In this document: positions 10,584-19,934 of the stretch, in pieces | Position numbering within the stretch: the first letter of the stretch is position 1 | How the letters are laid out: each line of letters starts with the position of its first letter | Assembly: GCA_029959085.1 (NCBI GenBank) | Contig: JARWIR010000001.1 | Location: forward strand, 67,084,899 to 67,148,898 | DNA length: 64,000 nt | Direction: 5' to 3' | Source of the DNA: Nemophila menziesii | Taxonomy: Eukaryota > Streptophyta > Magnoliopsida > Boraginales > Hydrophyllaceae | Made by a program: the position numbers and the translations under genes | Notes under the pieces: generated by a model | Seen by the model: only the letters and a program-made list of their open reading frames with translations | Databases searched by the model: none | Told to the model about the DNA's origin: nothing

Positions 10584-11490
10584 AGACCCCCAACTCAAAA
10601 CTTTGTCGTCCCGACAAATAAAGATAAAGAACAATATGTAAGTCTTTAAATATCAGCTGAGCCAAATAAGCACGAGAGAATGAGTGTCACGAATATTCCT
10701 AAATCAACTACCTAGTGAGTTTCATGTAATAATATTCACATATTAATTAATATATATACACTTATCCTACAAACAATAAACACTGTTTAAGTTTAAGACT
10801 AGATTAGCTTTGCAATGCACGAAGGAGAGGCTCTTTTTTTTAGTTCACTATGGAGGCTATAGAGTGTTCTTCGATCCTAACATAGTCTCTAATGGTCCAT
10901 CTAACTACTCTCTGAAGGTTAAATTGATCCTAAATCACATAGTCAAGAATTATAAGGTCTTTTACGGTTGTAATAAAGGATTAGAGATGGTATGATCGTA
11001 TATTTGGATAATTTAAAGTGAGATTTTGGCTCTCTCCTCACTAGCCATCAACGAGTCACCCTAAAACTCGAGTTACTTTCATAAAATTTACTCACTCAAC
11101 CTAACTTTGATGCACTTATTGCGCATCCCCAATAACCAAAACACAAACCCGAATGATTACATAAGAATTAACCCATTTTGTCGGTTCAGATGTATATATT
11201 TTTCTTTTGAAAGTTAGCCATGACTCTCTTTTTGATGTGAGAAGTCATTCTACTATGCTTCAAGATTATTCATTTCTTTTCAATATATTTTTCATTTCTT
11301 TTCAAACCTTTTTCTCTTTTACCCCGACAAAGGGTTACAATATAGAACAAGTGCATCATCACATAGCACAAATACATAGCTCAAAACCCACCCAATAATA
11401 TTTCCCATAATCGTTCTTACCATCCTAATCTCAAGCTCAAAAGACAAGTGTCAAAGTATCGCGATTCGAGCGCGGGTCATATGGAAAGAG
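10584..11490 (-). other. Minus-strand 3' non-coding gypsy region (E3)
   Basis: Inverted copy of the 3' region of E1. It has the polypurine tract complement ACCCCCAACTCAAAACTTTG next to the LTR, the block with GGCTCTCTCCTCACTAGCC (11026-11045), ACCCCGACAAAGGGTTACAA (11321-11340) and CGATTCGAGCGCGGGTCATAT (11462-11482). No ORF. The homology stops near 11490, where a different plus-strand sequence starts. Confidence 0.7.
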
Positions 11491-11499
11491 TCCTTTAAT

Positions 11500-12402
11500 C
11501 TAAGGGGAAAAATGCTCTCCCATCTCTCTAGATCTCTCTCTCTAGGGTTTTGCTTCCACTAATATAATCCATGAGAGTCTAGCTAACAACCGCCTCCACA
11601 CAACTTACACCACTCCACCACCACTCTAAAAATCCACACCACTCTTTCATCCTCTACCTTCCAAATTGTTATTTTTTCCTGTGCTTTTTTTTATATTTTA
11701 CTACCTTTCTTGCTTGCTGACTTTTTGTGCATTCTTTATTTATTTAATATCTTCGTTAAATTTTTTTCATAGATCTCAGTTTGTTTTCCACGCCCCCATC
11801 TTTTTTGGATCCCCCTTTTCCTCTACCACACATTTCTTCTCCACCCCATTCCCCAAACCTCCTCGACCGCTTCTTTTCGGTTCTTTTTAGGTGTTTTTTA
11901 TTCTACTTTGTTAATCATGCCACCCAGAGGAAAGAAAAGCACTGCTAAAGCAAAAAAATTTGAAGAAGCCGAACCGGAGATGGTCAAATACATACCTACC
12001 TCACCGAAAATTGTCATCATCAACAATTTCTCCAGATATACCATCTCCAAAAGTTACAAAGACAAAGAACATGGGAGAATGTGTACTAAATAGTGAAATC
12101 TCTGCTCCACCCTTTCCCTCGCTCTCCCCCATTCAAATTGAGCCAACCCCTAACTCTCAAATTGGGGAAAAAATCGATTTGATTGAAAAAGTCACAAAAG
12201 CTACTTCTGAACCTGAAAATGCCCCAACAAAAGAAGGTACTATCTCTACTAAATCTTTGGAAGAAGGTGAGGCCCATGAATTTCCTCCACTTTCTAGTAA
12301 GAATTTTCCAAATGGTACAACAACCATTTCTAGTACTTCACTGAAAGATACTAACTGGGCAAAAAAATTCGCACCCACTGTCAAAGTTAATTTGAAACTT
12401 GC
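11500..12402 (+). pseudogene. Orphan ORF fragment cut by an LTR
   Basis: A pyrimidine-rich, leader-like stretch (CATCTCTCTAGATCTCTCTC, 11522-11541, and TTCTTTTC runs) precedes ATG 11917, which opens MPPRGKKSTAKAKKFEEAEPEM. The frame breaks near 12080 and continues in another frame (11960-12402) as a Ser/Thr/Pro/Glu-rich stretch ending DTNWAKKFAPTVKVNLKL. The LTR at 12403 interrupts it. A lysine-rich start, an acidic linker and a NWAxxFA motif resemble the N-terminus of plant LINE ORF1 (DUF4283-type) proteins, but this is a weak likeness. It could also be a broken host gene. The 3' remainder is not recognised in the window. Confidence 0.4.
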
Positions 12403-13657
12403 TGATGTCTCCCTATTTGTGATATAATAATCTAGGTCAGAGAAATCATTTTAGGTGTATTCAAGTATTTAATTAGAGATATCTATTCGTATTTTGATAT
12501 TTTCCTATTTCTTGTCTTGGTTTGATGAATTATTATTTTTAGAGCATATTGGATTTAATTTGTTTGTTTAGTGTGAAGCTTTAAAGATATATAGAAATTA
12601 ATTAGATACCAAATCAATTCTAATAGATAGAGCAAAGAATATATGGATGGAAATTGGAGATAAGGAAGGAAAAGATAAGATATGGATAGATTAAGTTGCC
12701 TTCTACTCCAAAAATTATACCTAGGGTATTCTAAACACCTATAAATACATCTTTTAGTCATTGTAAACTTGTCTTTGTCTCCCACAATTAATCCTTAAGT
12801 ATCATTCATCGTAGAAATCATTCAAGAGAAGCAAGTTGACAGTATGTATCTTTATTTTAGTTTATTTCTTTCTAGTATGAACTAATTTTCCTATAGCTTG
12901 GGTTTTGCATATGTATAATCTTTGAATTATATTTTCTTCTATCTAAGTTTGTTTTGGAAAACTATTTTAAATTGATTCTAGCTTCTTAACCGTATATTTG
13001 TTTTCTATGCTTTGATTTATTGCCTATATTAATCTTGATCATGTTAGGATTGTCTTAATAGTAGTTAGATGGTCACCCGGAAGGGGTGTCTAATTATTGA
13101 AACATCACATAAGCGTCTAATGTGCGGTAGTGATCAGGAAAGGCTTGCCTAACTAGATAGTCATTTGGGTTTGAGATTTAATCACCGATCATTGTGCAGG
13201 GTCACCTTACCCAAGTCTTTGGTAATTGTTAGGTCGCCACCTAAGTCCACCTAGAAGGGGATTAGGAGGAATATAGAATCCTGGCTACTTATCTAAGAGC
13301 TTTAATCACCCTTATTAACTAGTTGAAGAAATAGAAGGATTAGTGCATACGAGCAAAACCTGAGCTATACTTTCTCATCTCATTACATCTTTAATTTATT
13401 GTCTTTAGTTTAATTAATTAATCATTATTCTCCTCAATCAATCATATTTACTTTTCTTGTCTTTAAATTTAGTATCTATTTATTACTACGCTTTCTTGTT
13501 AAATCTATTCATATAACACACTAAGTCCCTGAGAACGAATCTTTACTTATCATAAAACATTTGTACGACATGTGATACTCTCAGTGAGTACTGTTCTCGG
13601 TTAGGGTGTTTAGTCGCATCGTTTATTATCTTTTTTATCACACCTTAGCCTACACCA
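12403..13657 (+). repeat. 5' LTR of gypsy element E4
   Basis: Starts TGATGTCTCCC and ends TACACCA just before a primer-binding site, so this is a 5' LTR of 1255 bp. TATA box TATAAATA at 12740-12747. Landmarks include GTTAGATGGTCACCCGGAAG (13065) and TCCCTGAGAACGAATC (13526). The 5 bases before it are CTTGC. The matching TSD copy is not found after the element because its 3' end is lost near 15254. Confidence 0.85.
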
Positions 13658-13663
13658 AGTTTT

Positions 13664-13681
13664 TGGCGCCGTTGCCAGGGA
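13664..13681 (+). other. Primer-binding site, tRNA-Asp type
   Basis: TGGCGCCGTTGCCAGGGA, six bases after the LTR. It is complementary, with few mismatches, to the 3' end of plant tRNA-Asp, the primer known for Athila elements. It fixes the LTR boundary and strand. Confidence 0.85.
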
Positions 13682-13790
13682 CTTGTGTCTCATGAGCGTG
13701 TAGGTTTTAGATTTTTTAGTGTAGTAGTTTTAGTTTTTTTTTCATATTTACGCTCTTTGTTTGTTTTTGTCTCTGTCAGGTTTTTAGTGC

Positions 13791-15254
13791 ATGCTTGAGA
13801 ATCCTGAAAGTGTTTTCACAGCTTACAACAGAAGCTTGAGAGAAGAACGAGAACAAAGAAGAGCCATGAAACTAGAGGAAGAGCTAGTTCCACGAGGGGA
13901 TAAAATTAATCTTAATCAGAATGATGATCAACGTCAACCACCAGCCCATCGTGTACCACCACTAGTTCCTCGAGTACCACCAGTAGGAGATAACAGAAAC
14001 AATATCAGACAAGAACAAGATCTCCTAGGCTTGGGAGCACCTTTTCGAGTTCAATCTTTAGGTTATCGTCCTTTAGAGATCCAATACATAAATTTTAGAC
14101 CTGATTCGGGTATGCTCATTCAAATTACAAGCTTTGGACTCTATAGTGGTGCATCAATTCAAATTCCGGTAAGAGCGATTCAGAAGTTCATGCAGATTTG
14201 TGATGCCTATATTACTCCTGACATTACGCGCGAGCAACTGTATTGTCACATGTTTTTGTTCTTTCTGACCGGCAAAGCTGGTGATTGGCTAGATAGACAA
14301 CCACCATGTACACTTAATACTTGGGCAGAACTTCAAGCCGCATTCTTTAACCGTTTTTATCTGAAGAGTATGAGATTAAAAGATCAGATGGAGCTTGCCA
14401 TGTTTTGCCAAGAGAATGAAGAAGAACTAGGAGACGCATGGACAAGGTTTTAACAAAAGTTAGCTAGATGTACGCTTCATGGTTACACCCAATCTTTACA
14501 GTTAGCAATGTTTTATCAAGGTATTAATGCCGAGAGTAGATTGAGGGTAGATAATCTTGGAAGAGGAGGATTTGTGTCCATGGATACTACAAAAGTCAGT
14601 GAAGGTATGTACGTATTATAGAAATAAAGGAGTTGGCTACTTTCACGAGCTCCTGTTACAAATACCAACAATATGCTTCGATTAGATGCAGAGACTACTA
14701 ATTCAGCTCAATTAACTGCATTAGAGAATCAAGTCAAATAGATTAAGCTTGAGATGCAAAGACGTCAGAATTTAGCAGCAACAAATGTAGTGCAAAAAGC
14801 ACAAGGTTGTCCGAAGTGTGAGGTACCGAATCATACATGGGAAGAGTGTGAGGGAAATCCAGCATCTGTTTATTTCATATCCAACTAAGGTAATTACCAA
14901 TTTGGTAACAAAAATCATCGAGGTATGCAGTATTCAAATCCACAGGGTGCCGCAAATCAAGGTAACTATCAACCTTGTCCCCAGAATTACTCTTACCAAC
15001 CAAGAGGTCAAGGTCCGTATCAGGGAAATCAAAATTTTAATAAACCGGCTCCTCCACAACAACCTGCCAATGACGCTTATACCGACACTTTAGCTTAGAA
15101 GGCTTTACCACAACATCCTCAAGAGGGAATGGTAGGAGATAAGCAATTAAAGAATTTCATGGATCTTATGACGAGTAATATTCATACTCAAAATGAGAAG
15201 TTAAGAGAACAATAGGCTTCAATTCAGATCTTAGGTACACAGGTAGAGAATATG
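13791..15254 (+). pseudogene. Gypsy gag (Athila/Tat type)
   Basis: The gag frame starts at ATG 13791, 109 bases after the PBS. A charged N-terminus (SLREEREQRRAMKLEEEL) and a Pro-rich linker lead to the capsid-like retrotransposon gag domain (about 14090-14450: ITREQLYCHMFLFFLTGKAGDWL, then TWAELQAAFFNRFY). The frame then meets stops at 14451, near 14620 and later. The zinc knuckle CPKCEVPNHTWEEC (14808-14849) keeps C-X2-C-X4-H-X4-C. It is followed by a Gln/Asn/Pro-rich tail and a coiled-coil stretch (LKNFMDLMTSNIHTQNEKLREQ, 15150-15215). Recognisable gag ends at 15254, where unrelated sequence begins. Not translatable as it stands. Confidence 0.85.
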
Positions 15255-15984
15255 ATTCTGTATACATATCCATTTTTAGATAGATTGAAAATTGCAACTC
15301 CTTATAGGGAATGCAATTCCATCCACTATAGGAAATGGTCTTGAGTTAGAGAATATGATTTTATTTAATTAAATATTGCCACCACAGTGTTTATTTCAAT
15401 ACATTTGAAAAATATTTGATTTGGGAATGTAATTCTAATCACTTCAGAGAACAGTATCATGTAAATGGAACACAAATTATGATTTTTATATCAATAATTC
15501 ATTACTTTACTTGCTTACAACACAAAAAATCTTAAAGTATTTTGTAAAATCTTAATTCGTGATATAGCTACTTAAGGAGTATATGCGTGATATGATACAA
15601 GGAGACGAATATTTGTTCCATCCGGTAATATTACACTTGCCAGTTTGAAATTCTCAATTAATTTAGTAGTGCCTGATCTTGTACTAACATTTTCTTTTGT
15701 CCAATTTATAAAAAAAGTTATTAGATTGTCCAATTGGTAAGATTTTAAACATTTACAAAGGAGGTTACATGTTCAAAACCTTTATCATGCAAACTTTGCA
15801 CAAGTTATCCCAGAATATGGTGCACTTCATAAAATTATTTAGTTCAACTTGTCTCTCCCTAATTCTATGTACTTTTTATGAATGAAATCATTGTGTTACA
15901 TATGACACAATTCGATTCTTAAATATTCATGATATCCATATGAGTTTTTTTAGAAAAAAATTATATAACACCTTTTTTTTCTCT
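15255..15984. other. AT-rich DNA, possible tRNA-like (SINE-like) trace
   Basis: No ORF. At 15727-15780 a stretch resembles degenerate Pol III boxes: TGTCCAATTGGTAAG (box A-like), then CATGTTCAAAACC (box B-like) about 40 bases on. This may be a SINE remnant but no poly(A) end or TSD was found. The rest shows no feature. Confidence 0.3.
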
Positions 15985-17285
15985 TCAAACCCTTAAATTT
16001 GAATTAAGATTTCAAGTCCTTGTAATTCTTTTAGATTTTAGCCGTTAAAATTTAATCTAACCTTCAAGCCTTTAAAAATCCATATAGGTTTCGAGTCTTT
16101 AGAATTTAATCCAGACTTCACCCTTTAAAAATTCAATCGAGGCTCGAGCCTTTAAAAAAAATTGATATATACTTCAAGTCATTAGAATTTGATCTTGACT
16201 TCATCTCTTTAGATAATTTGTCCTATACTTTGGGCATATGAATTATGTTTTAGACTTCGGTCTATAAAATTTGGTATATGCTTCCGGTATACAAAATCGA
16301 TGTAGGTTTCGGGCCATTTTTATATGATTTTGGCATATATATGTAGTATTTATTTCAATATAGGTTTTGAACCTATATATTTTCTATTATTTTTCCGGTC
16401 TATAAATTTGTTGTAGGCCTCCGGCCTATAAATTTCTTTATATGCTTCTGGCTTATAGAATTCATTGTAGGTTTCATGCCTACAAATTTTATTCACTTTA
16501 AGAAAATATAATTATTCAATAATTCAATATCATTCACTTTATTGAATTGATAGTAATAATATATATTCAATAAATTTCTCTTCAGGAGATGAATGAAGGA
16601 TTTTCTTTTTAGAAGTTAATTTTTTTTATTTTTTCGTAAGAATTATAACAAAATTGATATAGGTTTCAAACCTTTAAAATCTGAGTTAGGCTCAAGCCTT
16701 CAGATAATTCTTTTTATGCTTCGAGCATATAAATTGGATTTTAAGCTTTGAACATATGAGATTTGTTTTATTTTTGCGGTATATAAAATTTCGTGATAGG
16801 TTTCCGGCCTATAAATTTTTCTATATACTTTTGGCATATAAAATTCATTGTTAGCTTCGGGCCTATAAATAGTAGAATATAAATAACAATAACAAAATGT
16901 ATAATTATAGATTATTTACTTCAGGAATTATTGGTATAATACAAATAAATATATAGTCTAGCAGTTATACGCTAACACTCTTTTGTCTAAGACCTCAAGT
17001 TCAAATTCCACATGCTACTCAAAGTTTTAGCGATTCTATTTTTCATATTGGGATGATAAATAAATCTACATATAGCATCATCTATATTTATCGAAATTGA
17101 GACTTCGAGTCTACAATATTAATTTTGGTTTTGGACTTTTGAATTTATTAAAGGGTTCGAGCCTTTCAAAATTAAATATTAGCTCCAAACCTTCTAAAAT
17201 ATATATAGGTTTTTAATCTATGGAAAAAAAAATTCATATAGGCTTCCGTCCATTGAAATGCTTAAACTTCAAAAAAAATATCTCA
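15985..17285. repeat. Array of short hairpin repeats (GGCTTCGGGCCTATAAA type)
   Basis: Roughly 30 diverged copies of a unit of about 30-40 bp. Each has a small palindromic core, such as TAGGCCTCCGGCCTA (16412-16426), GGTTTCGAGTC or GCTTCGGGCCTATAAA (16855-16868), joined by an AT-rich spacer (AAAATTTAAT-like). Dense at 15985-16500, 16650-16880 and 17095-17285. Between the blocks lie AT-rich DNA and a tRNA-like trace at 16954-17010 (TAGTCTAGCAGTTATAC and AGTTCAAATTCCA). No coding. Not recognised as a known family. Confidence 0.6.
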
Positions 17286-18399
17286 AACACTAAATTCAAC
17301 ACAATAAGAATAAAATGAAAATTATAAACTGTTAATCAAATAAAAACATTAGACATAAAATTAAAACAAACAGTTCTTGATTTAAAAACAAACAATTTAC
17401 TTTGCTGATGGGTGATTTGACTTTCTAGACTATCTCACTACATTTTAGAGAAATAAATTTATTTGTGCTGATAACGTGTTATAGACTAAAGAAAAACAAG
17501 ATAAGATAACGAGAGAATTTCTCTTGTATTTTTGAAATCACTAGTCATATTATAATAAGAATGAATCTTATATTTATATGGTAATCAAATATCATTCACT
17601 TGCCATATTTACAAAGAATAAATAGGAAAAAAATTTGACCTTTCCATATCTACTATTAATAAAATAATTTATTTATAATATATTTATTATTATTATTATG
17701 GGTTTTAGCTCTTTTTTAAGTATTTTCATTTAATATTGTACCATAGAGTGACCCTAATGTTTAGACGAGATGAGGTACAGAGTTGCTATTTTATTTTTAT
17801 TTTTGGGCCGGAAGGTAAAGAGTTAAAGAATCCTACTATTTATAGTCAGGGAAATGGTCCACAGCAAAACACATCTACTTTAAGATATGCATAAAAGGTA
17901 AAAGGAAAGGTGCCATTATTTCGTTGTGCAAGTGGGGGTCGAAAGTAGAAAGAACCATTTTTGGGTAAAGCAAAAATGTACATTACTTTTTCTCTGTATA
18001 GATTCTCTTCTTTTTAAATGGACCCTCTATTGATTACCTCACGGGTCAACAATTATTTTACTAAGCTACCAAGTATTGAATCTACTGTCATTTTCCACCT
18101 GCTGGATTTACCCTTTTCTCATTATACAAATGCAGGTCATAATATCAGCATAATTATAGAATTTATGAACATATGAACCCCCACACCCTCCCCCAAAATA
18201 AATGGTACTAGACTTACTTTCTAGTGAATCTGTGAAGCTTTAGCGATGGGATGGATTCATAATTTTTATTTGGATAAGTGATAACTTTTATTTGGATAAC
18301 TGATTTTGCAATATGCATTGATAAATAATAGGGAAAAAATTTACTATAAAGTTTATCCCGTTTCAAATTACTTTCAGACTACTCCCAAATATTTAATTA
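17286..18399. other. AT-rich intergenic DNA, possible LTR edge at 17469
   Basis: No ORF. TGATAACGTGTTATAG at 17469 resembles the start of some plant copia LTRs and is preceded by TTTGTGC, but no partner LTR, PBS or copia protein was found nearby. From 17700 to 18399 the sequence looks non-repetitive. Confidence 0.3.
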
Positions 18400-18413
18400 G
18401 ATTAAGGATAGGA

Positions 18414-18912
18414 TTTTTTTTTTTTTTTGTCATTAAAAACCAAAGAAAATTACATATTACAAAGTTTACTAAAGAAATCATGAGATGCTAAAACCGAGTA
18501 GTCTTTCCATTGCGATAAATCAATGTTCCGTCTTGTGCATTTCGCTATTGCATCCGCTATTCTATTTTGCTGTCGATTAACATATGAGATCTTCCATGTT
18601 GGAAATTCGTTGATCCATCCTTTAATTTCGTTAATGATTGGGTTTAAGCTCCAATGAAGCTTCCCCTTCCCGCTGATTCCTTGAACGAGTTCAAGGTTGT
18701 CATAGTAGAAAGAACTACTCTGTATTTTCTTTCTCCCAGCTGATCTAAGAGCCAAGAGCATCGCCCAAGCTTCCCCCTCAATAATATTTCTCACTCTACA
18801 TCTCGTAGTTTTTCTCTCCGTAATTGTTCCATGATTATTAATTCCAATAGCTGCGATAGCTGCCGGCTCCCATTCCTTATTAAAGGATGCATCGCTAAAC
18901 CAAATCATATCT
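18414..18912 (-). mobile_element. 5'-truncated LINE insertion with 14-bp TSD
   Basis: A poly(T) of 15 (18414-18428), the complement of a poly(A) tail, opens a minus-strand insertion ending at 18912. The 14-mer GATTAAGGATAGGA lies on both sides (18400-18413 and 18913-18926), a typical target site duplication from target-primed reverse transcription. The 499-bp body carries an RNase H frame. This is a clean 5'-truncated L1-type LINE. Confidence 0.92.
18450..18908 (-). pseudogene. LINE RNase H domain (RVT_3 type), uninterrupted fragment
   Basis: An open frame of 152 codons ending at a stop 21 bases before the poly(A). The RNase H fold motifs appear in order: WFSDASF (first Asp), EGEAWAMLLALRSA (Glu), YYDNLELVQGI (Asp) and NRIADAIAKCTRR (last Asp). 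It corresponds to the C-terminal RNase H of plant L1 LINEs, also found in stand-alone host-like genes. The frame begins at the insertion boundary, so the ATG at 18908 is probably an internal Met of the ORF2 protein. No stop has accumulated, so the insertion may be fairly recent. Without its own promoter it is unlikely to be expressed. Confidence 0.8.
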
Positions 18913-18926
18913 GATTAAGGATAGGA

Positions 18927-19172
18927 ATGAATACAAATTATTTGAAAAGAAATTTCACCTAAAACTTTTAACAAAGATATCACACTTCATATTCTTACAC
19001 CTAAAAACATGTTAGAAATAATAGATTAAAATTAAAATTTTATAATATATTCTTAGACCTAATAACATGTTCGAAATAATAGATTAAAATTGAAATTTAA
19101 CAATAATTTAAATATATAAGATTAAAAATATTATAAATTTATAACTTACAATATAAAATTACATAATAAAAG
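18927..19172. repeat. AT-rich DNA with a 55-bp tandem duplication
   Basis: Two adjacent diverged copies of ACCTAAnAACATGTT..GAAATAATAGATTAAAATT at about 19000-19052 and 19055-19110. No coding sense; very AT-rich. Confidence 0.5.
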
Positions 19173-19934
19173 TGTTGGAAATGTCACTAATAAATGCAAC
19201 AAAAATTGAATGATTGCATCTTTTTCCACTGGTGTGGTATGAATTGGCAAGAAAAATAAAGTAAATGACACCAAAATTTACATGAAAACCCGTCCAAAGA
19301 GAAGGTAAAAACTACAGGTGGACCAAGTATCCAAATTACTTCACTATAACAATATAATATTATGATTACAAGAGGATCTCTTTAGACAACATTAGAGGAT
19401 TGCGAAGGGAATGAGCTCGGCAGCTTCTCCTCAAATACATCATTAACAGAATACACAAATCGGGAATGAACTCGCAAGGTCTGAAATGAGTCTATACCTT
19501 TACCAGCCGTTAGAAAGACAATCCCGTCGTTGGATCTGAACTTCAATATATTAGGAATACTGTATCATAACTGCGTCTTGACCGGGCTTGATTTGACCAT
19601 CCAACCGAGACTTTCAATATTCTGTCACATAGGGGTTTTTATGATACTCCTCTACGGATTTCACTCTTTTTGTACTCTTTAATTCACTAAGTGTATCACT
19701 CTTGTGAATTGTTTTTTGAATTTGATAGCCAATTTTCCTCTTTATATAGGACTCAATAAAGGAGGGGGAGAGATCATTCAACACTTGAGTTAATAGTGTG
19801 AGGTTATCAAAGCACAGTTGTGTATTTCCTTATACTCTTTCTAAATTCTAATGTTTGACTTTCATTTTTTTAATGAGTTTATTTTTTTTTTCAAGACATG
19901 AGTTGTCCTCCAATGAAGAGGAACCAGCCCAACA
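19173..19934 (-). repeat. Ty1-copia 3' LTR
   Basis: On the plus strand it begins TGTTGGAAATG and ends CAGCCCAACA, so the LTR has TGTTGG..CCAACA inverted ends. It follows the copia coding region on the minus strand after a purine-rich GATGGGGTAGATT tract, where a 3' LTR belongs. A minus-strand TATA box (CTATATAAAGAGG, complement at 19738-19752) supports an LTR promoter. Length 762 bp. The 5' LTR is not in the window. Confidence 0.8.

Noticed and set aside
15727..15780. tRNA gene
   Set aside because: Box A/B resemblance only; no cloverleaf could be drawn by eye. Kept as a possible SINE trace.
15985..17285. CRISPR-like array
   Set aside because: Units are diverged, spacers are not unique fixed-length sequences, and the context is plant nuclear DNA.
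17469..17700. Copia LTR starting TGATAACGTGTTA
   Set aside because: No defined end, partner LTR, PBS or coding nearby; noted in the feature list at low confidence only.
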